From Leishmania infantum JPCM5 (taxonomy: Eukaryota > Euglenozoa > Kinetoplastea > Trypanosomatida > Trypanosomatidae): a stretch of DNA of 64,000 nt. The notes under the pieces are model-generated. The model did no database searches and was not told where the DNA came from. It saw only the letters and a program-made list of their open reading frames with translations. Each line of letters begins with the position of its first letter. The first letter of the stretch is position 1. The stretch spans positions 199,843-263,842 of the forward strand of contig NC_009401.2 in NCBI RefSeq assembly GCF_000002875.2, written 5' to 3'. The position numbers were made by a program, and so were the translations under genes. This document shows, in pieces, positions 18,842 to 29,908 of this stretch.

Positions 18842-19599
18842 CTGGAGGCGTAGTAGGGACGGGGAGCTCTTCACCTTTACGTGGCGCCCTTCGACGCTTG
18901 TTCGCTACCGCCAGGTCACACCACCAGTTCGAGCGTGCGCGAAATCACGGCCAAACCACAAGCGAAATGCCACGCGAGCAGGGAAGGCTTCGGTGTTCCC
19001 CTTCCCCCCCCGCCGCCTCTTATGGCCTCTGCTTGGCCGCCCTCTAACCAGCAGCGCAGTGGCCAAGTGTGGAAGAAAGCGGAGGACGGTAAATCCGCCG
19101 CGTAGGCGCAAGCCGCACAGGACGCAAAGGAAAGGGCGAGGGAGAGAGACAGAGACAGAGGCGTGGTCCCTCTGCCTGCGAACACGTCTCAATTCCCGCG
19201 GTCCCCGGTGATGGTGCCGCTGTCGCTGGCCCTCTCCCTTCTCCTTTGTCGTTCGTCTCTCCCCAGCGCTGTCTGTTATTTCTTTTTCCGTGTTGCTACT
19301 ATCTGTTATCGAGGGCGTTTGACTTGACGTCGGGTGAGGATGGCGGTGGCAGTGGTAGCGGAGCGCGTCCACGCGTTCGTGCGCGTGTATCCGAACAGGA
19401 AGGCAAGGCGTCGTGCAAAAGGAAATGGTGGGTGAGTCACATGAGGCAAGGGTTGCTGTGGGTGGCGGGGAGCACACCCCCAACGCATAGCACAAGACAT
19501 TCATGGCAATCATCTTCGCAACCGTTCGTGATGTAGGCGCCGTCGCTCACAGAGTCGACGAGCGGCACGCAAAGAGCGCACGGAGAGCAGCAGTGGCAT

Positions 19600-20250
19600 T
19601 CTTTCTTCTATTCCAATGTGAGTCCACTCCTCTGCCAGGCAACGCGAGGTCCACCTCCGCCCTCGAGCCTCCCCGGCGCTGCCACAGGCCACCCGTCGCG
19701 TGGCGCGGCGCAGCCCTAGGCGCACGCCGGTGCAGCAGTGCGCCGGCTCAGCCATCTGAGAGCACGGCCTCGGCAGCGGACTCCACCCACACCCCACTCC
19801 GCAGGCAGCCTCACAGCCGCTCCCGTCATGCCGGCCACCGCCCCCGGTGCACCCCCCTCGCGGTGGCGCAGGCTCCCTCCACCAGTGGGCAGCGAGGGCC
19901 GGGTGACAGATGCCTTCGAGCCACGCCGGCACTCGGCTTGTCATGTCGGCGGCACAAGCGTGCTCGCGGTCGCTGGCCGCTCCGGCGCCGCGCCATCCAC
20001 GACCTGACCGCCGACATCAGTCGCCGTGCATCGCTCTGGCCCCCGCGCGTCGCCGGTGCTTGGCCCTGTGGCCACCAGAGGGGCGGCTCGGCATTTGGCT
20101 GGGGATAGGGCGGGGGGCGGGACCGCCTGGCTTTCTCCCACAAGGAGAGAGGGAGAGTGGGGGGTGCACTGGGCCCTGTGAGGCCGCGCGCCGGGGCGCT
20201 GTGGCCCCCTCCCCACCCCCTCACCTCGCCATCTCACCATGTCGTCATGT
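19600..20250 (-). mobile_element. SIDER2-like short interspersed degenerate retroposon
   Basis: A block of about 650 bp, compositionally unlike its surroundings (GC-rich, non-repetitive, no pyrimidine or purine bias). In minus-strand orientation it matches my recollection of Leishmania SIDER2 elements: a stretch near 20080 (CCCTCTGGTGGCCACAGG), one near 19950 (GCCGACATGACAAGCCGAG), and near 19640 GTTGCCTGGCAGAGGAGTGG followed by an A-rich end (GAATAGAAGAAAGAA, about 19603-19618). SIDER2 elements are extinct, truncated relatives of ingi/DIRE retroposons. They usually lie in 3' UTRs and have been linked to mRNA destabilisation. It is in the sense orientation of the transcription unit. Boundaries are approximate, and the call rests on remembered sequence, not on a search. 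Confidence 0.65.
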
Positions 20251-23200
20251 GGGGAGGGTATAGAGAAAGAAAAGCAGAGGAGCACGTCATGGGCAGTCAT
20301 GTGTGAACCAGCGCCATCACACCAATGCACCGTCACACACGCGCACTAGCGAACAAGTGACCGCGCGTGTGAGGTCCACACGAAGGAGGGCAGCAGCAGA
20401 CGCGAAAGCCCCGTGCCATCTGCGTTGTGTGCGGTGTCCTCACAAACTCGTCGAAGCCAAGCAGCGGGTGGACGGTGATTGAGGTGGTGGACGGAGCGGC
20501 GGCGCAAGTGACGATAAACAGGGATAGGGGTATATATGGCAGGGGAGCAAGAGACGTGGCGAGTTGAGGGTATCGATGTAAAGGCTCAGGAGAGGGAGAG
20601 ACACGCGAGCAGGTCGACGGAAGGGCAACTCCTACGCGGCTCTTTTACTCTCACCCCTTCGATGCAGACCGTTTCACAGTCCCTCCCACTTACACGCATC
20701 CTTCGCGCTCCTGCCGCGCTGTCCTCCGACGGTTTGTCCGTGGCCACTGCCGTCGCTGAGGAGCATCTGCAGTCTACCACCACATCTCCGCATTCAAGGT
20801 TAGCTTGTCCGTACGCGCACATGCATTCCGCTGCCTTCTCCCTTCTCTGTGTGCTCTTCGTCTCCGCTGCTTCGCCCTCCGTTGCTATGCGGTGTGTGCG
20901 TGATGGGGCCTGCTTGAGTGCCACGTGATGCACCCCTGCTCACCAGCGTTGTCCCTCTCGCGTGTTGGTTGGCTGGACAATGAAGAGAGCGAGCGCGCGA
21001 GGCGGAAAAAAAAAACTGGAAGCGAGCATGAAGTGTGGAAGGAAGAGCAAAAGGAGGAGGGGCATCGGCGGAAGTACTTATGATAACAATGAGCGTACCA
21101 GTGCGTCATCGGAGTCCTGAGATGTGCGTCAGTGTGTGGCAGTGGGAGAGAGGAGCGAAGAAGGGCGCGCGTGCACGCGGATGCGCGCAGGCGAACACAA
21201 CAAACAAAGAAAAGCGTAGCTAAGGCACTCATCTACTTTTTTCATGTTGCTGTGTCTCGTGTGATGAGCTTGGTAGGTGCCTTGAGCAGCACTGCTCAAG
21301 CCCCATTTGTGTGTGTGTAGGGGGGGAGGGGGTGCGTAGATAGCTATACGTTTTGCCTGACCTGATGTTTCGCATAAACTCGAACGCGCCTACACAGCAG
21401 CCATGCAGAAGCGTGCGCAAGCGAAGTAGATGGGATGGGGGGAGGAGAATGGTGGTGGTGATGATGGTTCTCAGGATGGCGGTGAGAGTGAGCACAGCGA
21501 GAGGAGACAGCCGACATCGGCTTGTGCGTCTCCAAAGTGCATATGCGCGCCTTGTCAGCGGACGCGTGCAGCGCCCGAGAGAGAAACAACAAACTAAAAG
21601 AGAGAGAAGGAGCGGAGAAGAAATCGTTGGTGATGGGATGACGAGCTGAGGGGCGTGCGTGTGCGTTTGTGGGAGGGGTGAGGGGGGAGGAGGGGTTACG
21701 TGTGCGAGAGAGCTTCTCTTGCGGGTTGCACGTCAATAGCCGTGAGAGAGAAAGGAAGAGAGATCGAAGAGGTGTGCACACCTAACATAAGAAAGCACAT
21801 CCTCGAGCCTGCGTGTCGTCAGCATGTCACCGCTGTTCTCTCTTCTCTCACCTCCTCCGCCCACGTCGCATTCACCGACTGCCCGCTCACCAAAAACGTA
21901 TATACAGCGCAGTCTCCCTCTTCCGCCTTCCCCTCTCGCGCATCACCTACCCGCTCCACGTCCACGTTGTCTTCACGGTCCCTTTCTCTCACGCACGCAC
22001 CCCCCCAAAAAGGTGCACACGCATACAAGCGTGTGTGTGGCCAGGGAGAAGTCACCGTCAATGACTGCGAGCCCCAACGCCCAAAGTAGCGCGTGGCACG
22101 CACAAGGGTCACAGAAGCAAGGAGACACGCCTGTACTCGCACACGAGCAACGAGCATGTGCCGGTCATCACTGACGTTGGCCTCCCTCAGCATCGGTAGC
22201 ATCTTTCTTTTGTTGTTTGATGTTGAACGTTTGAAGATAAGAAACCAAGGAAAAGGAAGTGAGAGAAAGGGAGGGAGGGAGAAAGGAGCATGCACGCGGC
22301 GGTAGAGAAGAAGCATAAGCCTGATGAGCAGACAGGAGGAGGAAAGCGGCACCTCACAGATACAGGCATAGACACAGAGAAAGGACGGAAGTGGCACAAA
22401 ACAAACGACAGCATACAAGAAGGCAAGATAGACATAGAGGGGTGGGAGGGGTGTGAATGTGGGTGTGGGTGTGCGAGAGGGCGAGCGAGCAAGACAACTT
22501 TGGGTGTGCGTACACACACACAGAGGGAGAGAGCAAAGACGGCAAAGTCCTGTGATAAAAAAAAAACGAAGGAAAAGACGCACTTGACAGAGGAAAGGGG
22601 TAGAGGGAGAGAGGAAGGGGGCGTTCGACATCCACAAACCATTCAAGAAACGTACAACAAGCACGGAAAAGAGGCAAAACGCGACCCGTACGGCACACGC
22701 GATCAATGTGATGGTGTTGCTGGAGGTTTGGCTAGCCTCCTTTTTTCTTTTACTTGAGGCATGTGTGTGTGTGTGTGCGCGCGTGTTGCGCCCCGCTCTC
22801 ACACTTGCTGCTGCGGTCGCCCTCTTCTCTGTAATCTCCTCCCCACCACTACTACCACCTTCCTCTTCCTCTTTCCCGGTACACCAAGGCAACACGTCGT
22901 GATTGTTCGCAAGGCATGCGTAGGTGCGCGCGTGTCTCTCTCTTGGTCCTTAGTTCACGTCCTCGAGCAAGAAAACCCTGTGCAACCCAGGACCGATTCG
23001 GGGAACCGCTGTCTCGCCTCATACACACACACGCAGAGACCCACAAACAGCCCACATCCGTCTCAAACTCACTCAGAGACACACAGACAGACATCGGCAG
23101 CAGCAGGAAGCAAAGAGCACATGGAAGATGAAAGGAGAGCGGCCGTGTGCAGCTCGGCAGAAAACAATTTTTTGTTTGAGTGTTCGCGGAGCGGCAACGA

Positions 23201-23496
23201 AGGGAAGCGGGGCTCGCCGCTCCGCGAGAAAAAGCGAAAGCAGCAAAGCACTTCCCCATCGGGTGGGTGGAGGCGCGTGCGTGTGCGCGCTGACGACGCC
23301 AAGCACCTGCTAAAGAGCGCGCCTGTGTGCATCCTTCTCAGTGGGGGGGGGGGGGCATGGGGAGAGGTCGAACGAGTCGGAGGATAAGGCAGCGGTGGGC
23401 AGGCTGCGGCGATTCTGCGTATAGGCAGCACACACACTCACAAACACGTCCGCTCTCTCCCGTGAAGCTCGCGTTTGTGAGTGGGCGTGTGTGTGT

Positions 23497-23513
23497 GGGG
23501 GGGGGGGGGGGGG
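23497..23513. repeat. G17 homopolymer next to a GT repeat
   Basis: Seventeen consecutive G on the plus strand, which is the template strand of this unit, directly after a GTGTGTGTG run. A G13 run lies nearby at 23343-23355. Homopolymer length may be affected by sequencing error. Confidence 0.85.
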
Positions 23514-25637
23514 CAAACCAACAGAGGCTCAAGCACGGCAAAAGAAAAATGGAAAAGAAAAGCGAATGCCCATCGAAAATGACCCACAGCGCACGCGCGC
23601 ATCGGCGGCGACAACAACACCACAAAGAAAATAGGGGAGGAGGGGGGGTCTACAACGCGATAAGCAGCGCAGGAGCGAACACCCGCAATGAGAAAGACAG
23701 AGAGGAAGACAAGCACCTGAGAGGCCAGGTGAGGGAAGCCGCCGCTGCAGGCGGAGGGCGACGGCCGAGGGGGGGCAGGGGGAGAGGGGAGGGCCGGCGA
23801 CGGGAGCGAGAGAGACAAGAGCAGCAGTTCGCATCACAAACCTTACAGACAAAAGCGCGAAAGAAGCCGAAACGAAAAGAACGAGCGAGGGCGAGAGAGC
23901 GAGCGAGAGATTACACGTCTATGTGGGTGTGGGTGTGTATGTGTGTGTCTGTGTGCATCTGGCAAGCGTGTCAACGACGTACGCGCACATGTCACAAATG
24001 TGCATGCGATAATCAACACGCACATAACAGCAGCAGCAGCGGCAGCACAACGCATCAACAGCTGTCAAAAACTAAGAAAATGAGCGAGCGAGCGAACGCA
24101 ACAAGGGCGCATGATGGGGCCGCTCTCTCTCACGCAAAACGCTCATTCGGCCCCCCCCACCCCGCCTCTACCCTCTCTCTTTCTCTCCACTACCTTGTTG
24201 GTCTCCCTCTCTCGCTCTGCTCCGCTCATGCATCGCCCCGCATTCTTTGTCTTTTGTTTCGCCACGGCATTCTCTCCGGTCCCCCCATCGTCCCTCACGC
24301 ATACTGCCTCTTCGTCGGCGGCACGTTCGATCCTTCATAGCCTCGACCAAGGGCAAAATTTTGCGGGGAGGGCGGGGCATCGCGGTGGCTGCCCAAATGT
24401 GTGGCAGCGCATACGGTTGTCTCTCTTTCCGCGCACGCCGGCCAAGCCTGTTACCTGCCTCCTCGCTCTGCTCCGTCCTACATCACTTCCAAGTGCACAG
24501 ACTCGCCGCCTGTCGCCCCTCCCGTTGATGTCCGTCAGCGCCCCTCTGCAGCTTCTCCTCCGCCTACGCTCCACCGTTTTCGCCTTCTCTGTGCCCCCTT
24601 CTCTCAACCTGTGACACCCACCCCCCATCGCTCGCGCGGGAAAGCCTCACGCCTCACAGACCGCAGTGTACCTCTCTTGGTTGCTTGTTGTTCTTTGTTC
24701 GGTTCACGCGATGAGATGGAGGACGCTCCCTCCGGCCGTCGCCACCGCAGCCCACGTCGATCGCGTTCTTCTCCCCGCCCCACCGCCTTCGTTGCCATGG
24801 GGCAGGAGGCGGCAGCGGTGGCGGCGACGAAGGATACGACGCCACACAACAACAAGGGAAGGAACAGCGGAGATGAGGTACAAGTGATGTGGCGGGGTTT
24901 GGAGTGGTTTGTCGTGAGAGACGGAAAGGGAGCGAGCGAGCCGGGCGCACAGCACGCTGCGGGCATCCACAGTGTGCACAGTATCGGACACAGCAAAGCA
25001 GAAGAAGACGCACCACGGAGAGAAGCCGCACGAGACTTTTGGGAAAACCAGCGCGGCCCCGTTACCCCCGCCCCCCCACCCCACCCCCCCACACCCACAC
25101 CCCACGCCCACACACACCGCATTGCCTTGATAGGGTTGCGAGATGTCGTGCGAGACGAGCGAGAGACACTGCAAGGAATGTGTCATAGGCGTCTCTGCCG
25201 CTGTCTCGGTGCCTGTGACCGTGCTCGCGTATATGCACGTCTCCTTTCTCTCACTGGCACGGGCCTTTGCACTTCTACAGATGCTGGCGACGCCATGACG
25301 AAGAGAATGAGGGGTCTTCCCAGGCGTGGCAGCTTCGGGGTCGGACCTTCCTTGAGGGCAGCCTCATCCGTGAGTGGCATGCAGCGGGAGGAGGAGAGGA
25401 GGGAGGGCAGAGAGAACCAAAAAGGAAACCGGCACGAATCAAGGCACATCATGAACGGAAGAAGAGTTGCCCGCACGGCGCCCACGGCCGTACAGGATGG
25501 CGCAGTGTCGCGGCAGCTTCTGATGTTGTGAAGGGGGCAAAGGAGGAGTGTGCGCCTCTGCGTGCGTGTGTGCGTGTGTGTATAGATATATGTGTGTAGG
25601 CGTGCATGTACGCATAGGGGTGTGTGCCCGCCACGCC

Positions 25638-27239
25638 TTAGTGCTCCTCTTCCACCTCGAAGGTGCAGTTGCCGCGCATGAAGGTAACGACAGGTCCGAT
25701 CAGCGCCACGCGCTCCGCTTTTCGCCCAATGACGATGCCTGTCATAGAGCCGCCGCGCTTGCTGGCTTGGTAGAAGTGCAGGTGGTCGCCGACCTTGAAG
25801 CGGCCGTTCTGGAGAAAGCGCAGCCAGTACGGCAAGATTGTGGTGCACAGCGAACCTGTCACCGGGTCCTCATCAACGCCCATCCACGGCGCGAAGAAGC
25901 GCGAGATAACTTGGGCGTTGGCAGCCGGCCCTACCATAATGTGCCCCTCGTTCTGAGCTGTCACACCGAGGCCCTTGATGGGGCCCATAACAGCAGATTG
26001 CTCCTTGAGGGCATCCATGAAGTGGGTCGAGCTAAAGGCACGGCGAAGCGCCTCCCAGTCGGGCCGGCACTCCAGCACGTTGTGCGGCGTGGACAGACGC
26101 GCCACGTAGTAGCCGGTCAACTTGGAGTAGGCAATGTCTTCGATACACTCGGCGCCGTACGCCAGTCCGAGCGCCGCCGCCACATCTCCGAAGAGCTCCT
26201 GCGGCACCTGTTCCTTGATCGACAGCGCCTCTGTCATGGGAAAGTGCACCTCGTACGTGTCCGGCGAGCAGGTGTAGCTCTGCAACATTAAGCTGCCGGC
26301 TCTGGCGATGGAGTCAGACTTGCGGCGCACGCTGATGATACCGGCCTCCGTCACGAAGCAGATGACGTCCGTCTGCGCAGGCACAAAGAACTCCATTGGG
26401 ATATGCGACACCAGGTGGCGCGTACTCTCCGACTGAACGAGCCGCGAGATCTCGAAGATGGCGTGCGCCGCCGCGAAGGTGGCGTGGCCGCACAGAGGCA
26501 CCTCCTTTATCGGCGTGAACCAGCGCAGGCCAAACCACTGCGTATGCATGCGGCGCGGACGACGGCCCGTCTCGCTGCTGGTCATCATGGAGTTGGAGGC
26601 GCGCGTGTAGAGGAAGCTCAAACCGGAGTTCGCCATAGAGAAGCTGGAGCTAGGCAACAGACCAGGCGAGGGCGGCCATGCCATGCTGCCCGGATGCTTC
26701 GCCGAGTCCGTCGGGTTTTGGCTGCTTTCCATAGTGTGCGCCACCGATACCTGCTGCCGATCCGGAGCTGGAAGCCCCGGTGCCTCGTCATCTTCCGTGA
26801 CGGCGGCGCTCATGCGGCGGCGCTCCTCGTTGTCGTGCTTCACCTTCTCCTCGTACTCGTTTTCGAATTCCTTACACTTGTGCATAATCTGCTCATGAAT
26901 AGTGCGGATGCGCGAGGCCGGCAGGCGGTAGACGAAGGCGGTCTCTGATAAGTTCATCTCCTTCGCCACCTGCTGGAACGCGCGGCCCATCTTGATGTTG
27001 CGTTCTACCGAGTACTTCTCGGCCGCCGCCTGGCGGTCCTTTTCCGTCATCTTTCTCTCCTGCGACTCCGGCTCACCGCGGCCCAAGCTGGCCTCGAGGC
27101 TGCTCACGGCAGACCACTCCATGCAGTACACGGAGGTCGGCACAAGGCAGACAGCGGCCGGGTTGCCTTTGAAGCGGTCCTTCGCGAAGGCGTCGCACAC
27201 CATCATCGGCGTGGACACGGCAACGCTATGCGGCTCCAT
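25638..27239 (-). CDS. PhzF-family (phenazine biosynthesis-like, isomerase-fold) protein with two insertions
   Basis: 533 residues, whereas PhzF proteins are usually about 260-300. The family landmarks are present in order: the N-terminal strand VCDAFAKDRFKGNPAAVCLV (14-33); KEMNLSETAFV (93-103) with the Glu (99) expected to be catalytic; PLCGHATFAAAHA (248-260); and DEDPVTGSLCTTILPYW (456-472). PhzF enzymes are cofactor-free and catalyse proton shifts or isomerisations; the substrate of most eukaryotic members is unknown, so none is assigned. Two insertions interrupt the fold: about 50 residues after the first strand (35-86) and about 130 after the Glu-bearing strand (109-237). The latter starts as a charged helix and continues as a Ser/Pro-rich disordered stretch. 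The second half is of normal length. No localisation signal is obvious. Confidence 0.92.
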   Translation of the reverse strand: MEPHSVAVSTPMMVCDAFAKDRFKGNPAAVCLVPTSVYCMEWSAVSSLEASLGRGEPESQERKMTEKDRQAAAEKYSVERNIKMGRAFQQVAKEMNLSETAFVYRLPASRIRTIHEQIMHKCKEFENEYEEKVKHDNEERRRMSAAVTEDDEAPGLPAPDRQQVSVAHTMESSQNPTDSAKHPGSMAWPPSPGLLPSSSFSMANSGLSFLYTRASNSMMTSSETGRRPRRMHTQWFGLRWFTPIKEVPLCGHATFAAAHAIFEISRLVQSESTRHLVSHIPMEFFVPAQTDVICFVTEAGIISVRRKSDSIARAGSLMLQSYTCSPDTYEVHFPMTEALSIKEQVPQELFGDVAAALGLAYGAECIEDIAYSKLTGYYVARLSTPHNVLECRPDWEALRRAFSSTHFMDALKEQSAVMGPIKGLGVTAQNEGHIMVGPAANAQVISRFFAPWMGVDEDPVTGSLCTTILPYWLRFLQNGRFKVGDHLHFYQASKRGGSMTGIVIGRKAERVALIGPVVTFMRGNCTFEVEEEH

Positions 27240-27290
27240 TTTTTTCTGCGTTCGCGGAGGATGTTGTCCCTGCCGCAGCGGGCGATCTTT

Positions 27291-27344
27291 CTTGTGCAGG
27301 GAGAGCGGAAAGGTGCGCGAGAGACAGAGGGGAGGGGGTGAGGG
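27291..27344 (-). promoter_or_regulatory. Predicted trans-splice acceptor region of the PhzF-family gene
   Basis: A C/T-rich, AG-free tract covers the minus strand from 27344 to 27293 and is followed by AG at 27291-27292. The resulting 5' UTR of about 51 nt has no ATG and ends in an A-rich run just before the start codon at 27239. Confidence 0.75.
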
Positions 27345-28011
27345 CTATCGCACGTCACCACGGCGGGGGAGAGGTCCACGCACACGCAAGCGCACGGAGA
27401 AGCAGCAGTGCAAATCGACGGTCCTGAAAAGGGGGGCCAGAGGAAGAGGAAAAAAGAAGCCAGGCAAGTACGTGTCGATGACCGCCGTCGCCGCCCCCCC
27501 CCCCACCACCCTTATCCCTCCGATCTTCTCTTACTGATATTGATGATAATGATGCCCACGCAGCCAAGCACGAGAGAGGCCCGAGATACAGAGGATAAGG
27601 CAGAGATGGGTGCAGAGAGAGAGAGATACGGCACGACGCGGCACACGCACACAAGGGACAAGGCAGGAAATGAAGGAAGGGGGTGTCGTGAGTGTGTGTG
27701 TATGTGCGTGCACGCGTGAGGGCAAGCAAGCAAGCGGGGAGAAGGGAACTAAGTCAGATCAGCTGTCGCTGCAAGCGGGGGCCTGGGCGGGGGAGACGAG
27801 GAACAGGCTCCAGAAATGAGCAAAGAGAGCAGAAAATGCTGCAATGGGGCGCAGGCGATAAGACGTCGCGGGCAGAGCAAAGGAGGGGGAGGGGCCTCGT
27901 GTTGTTGTTGCGACTCTCGAGGAAAAAAAAAAGAGATGGAAGAAGGAAAGCAGTAAAGGCGAAAAGAGTAGCGAAATTTTCTTCGATGATGGTCGCCACA
28001 CGCACACACAA

Positions 28012-28045
<34 letters not shown>

Positions 28046-29908
28046 GCGTGTGTGTGTAAGCATCCAGTGAAGGTGTGCAGTTGATGGTATAGCATGTGCA
28101 ACGGTGTGATACGAGTTGCAGAGCAGCGCCGATGGAGGAGCGGGGCAAGAAGAAGGTGGACAGGAGAGAAGAAAGAGGGTGAAGTGGCACGCGGGGGGAG
28201 AGGGGGGGCGACAGGGAGCAACAAAGAAACAGAGTGAGATGCACACATGTCGTGTGTGGTTCCTTGCAGCCGCATGGGTTGTCGGTTCTCGTCGCTGCCC
28301 GTCCGTCCGTGAACTGGACAATGAGGATGCGAATGCTGACGGTCATCCAGCAGCAGCAGCGGCGGTAGCCGAGAGGTGGCCATAAACAAAGTCCGCCGAT
28401 GAAGTACGCCTCCATGGCACCAGGGGGTGACGGCTGGAAGGCAAGAGGAAGACGTCCATGTGAGTGCCACGCATTCGCTTTCTCTTCATAGCGCGCTTCG
28501 TTGCTCGAAGGCACCTCATACGCGCGAATACTTCGCGCCACTCGCCCTCCCTCTCCTTCACACTAGGTGAGGAGGGAGGAGGGAATTGGGGAGGAGAAAA
28601 GGAGCAGGCACTCGGGTGCCTGTGTCGACGGCGGTATATGTGCATCTCGTGTCCTCGGAAGAGGAGGGGGGTTGGCTGATTCACTCTCCTTCGCCAGTCA
28701 TTCACCGCCACCTCCCATCCATCTTTTCGTCGCCTCCCCTCCCTCTCTCGCCGCATCGGCATCGTCAGACCCTCCGATAGACACAACACAAGAAGGGTGC
28801 CTCGGCACCACATGTCAGCGGTAGTGAGAGGAGGAGGGGGAGAGGGAAGGGAAGGGGGAAGGGGGAAGGGCGATGCACGCGAAGACAGCACGCACATAAC
28901 AACACGTTGCAAAGAGAAAACAAAAGGGATTCGTGAAAGCATGGGACTGGTGGCCGCATCAGCAAGGATGCGAAAACATGCGAAGAGAGTGAGAGATCAA
29001 GAAGACGCAAGCACATGCGAGAAGGCGTCCAAGTGGCTGCGCGTATGCATGCGCGTGCGTGTGTGCGTGTCTTCGTGTTATCTATCAAGGTAAGTGCAGT
29101 GGTACAGTACATGTGTTTGTCCCTCCTCTCTCCTTCATCACATGAGTCCCACATTTCTCATCACAAGTTTGGGAGAGGGAGGGTGCGGTGAGACAGCACA
29201 GTGCTGCGTGTGAGTCGCCGCGGCGGAAAGACGCGCAAGCGGAGCCGGGAGACCGGAAGGGGTGAGAGCGGAGGAGGAAGAAAACAAGGCAGCCGAGTGG
29301 GCTACGCGCGCGGAGGTAGAGAGAGAAGGAGCGGCAAGCCTATGCACATTCACAAAAGGAAAAACAAAGGCACGTACGCGTGCGGCGAGTGCACGTGGAT
29401 GCGTCGGTCTGTGATTTGCGAAGGGGTCCAGGCAGCCCGCACGTGCTACCCGCCGCAAATCTGTGTACGAGACACAGACGCAGGCCGGGAAAGGGGCAAA
29501 ACAAAGAGAGACGAGAAGGAGAGATGGCACGAGAGCGCGCCATCACGTGGCGTGACAACAAGCGGATCGGACTGGGTGGGGTGGGGAAGACACAGAGAGA
29601 TAGGGGGAGGGGGGCAGGCGCGAGCGCGTTAGAGAACGACGCAGCCATCGTGCTGCGAGGAACGCGCTTTCCGCGTGCGGGTGCACCCACACAGAGAACA
29701 AGAGCGAGAGAAGAGGAGGGAGGGGATAGTGGCGGTGCTAGCGCGAGCACACGAAGAAATAATCAGAACAAAGAATTTGGGCGTTCGGCTCCACACCCCT
29801 CCTGCCGATCCACTAAACCACGGAGGCAGGTGGACGGAGAGACGCGCATATCCAATCACACAGCCAAACTGACAAGCACGTCTCACCCCCCTCGCACCTC
29901 TTTCTCCG
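27345..29908. other. Intergenic region between the kinase gene and the PhzF-family gene
   Basis: Mostly the 3' UTR and spacer downstream of the kinase. The plus strand is strongly purine-rich over long distances and carries a (CA)(TA)(GT) composite microsatellite. Three overlapping minus-strand ORFs of 190-260 codons at 27749-28541 occupy all three frames at once, which marks them as products of stop-poor sequence, not genes. Confidence 0.6.
28001..28057. repeat. Composite (CA)n(TA)n(TG)n microsatellite
   Basis: A CA run at about 28001-28025, a TA run at 28026-28045 and a TG run at 28046-28057. The order makes it an inverted repeat able to form a hairpin or cruciform. Confidence 0.95.

Larger units (their letters stand above)
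18842..25637. other. 6.8 kb gene-free region downstream of the PhzF-family gene
   Basis: The longest non-coding stretch in the window. It contains the SIDER2-like element (about 19600-20250), GT and CA repeats (for example 22760-22785), G-runs of 13 (23343-23355) and 17 (23497-23513), and alternating purine-rich and pyrimidine-rich blocks. Several ORFs of 200-376 codons exist on both strands, but all are low-complexity and rich in His-Thr, Arg-Glu or Ser-Leu runs produced by simple repeats. I support no gene here, though a short one could be hidden. Confidence 0.6.

Noticed and set aside
21819..22895. Minus-strand ORF of 358 codons in the large spacer
   Set aside because: Composition follows simple repeats (THTHTH, RERE and Leu/Ser-rich pyrimidine runs); overlapping ORFs occupy other frames of the same stretch.
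23327..24340. Plus-strand ORF of 337 codons
   Set aside because: Made of purine-rich repeat translation (Arg/Glu/Gly) and a GT repeat; opposite strand to the transcription unit.
24401..25531. Plus-strand ORF of 376 codons
   Set aside because: Strand opposite to all genes, low-complexity, no recognisable motif, and overlapped by minus-strand ORFs of similar quality.
27749..28541. Three overlapping minus-strand ORFs of 190-260 codons
   Set aside because: All three frames are open at once across a microsatellite-rich stretch, which indicates absence of stops, not selection for a protein.
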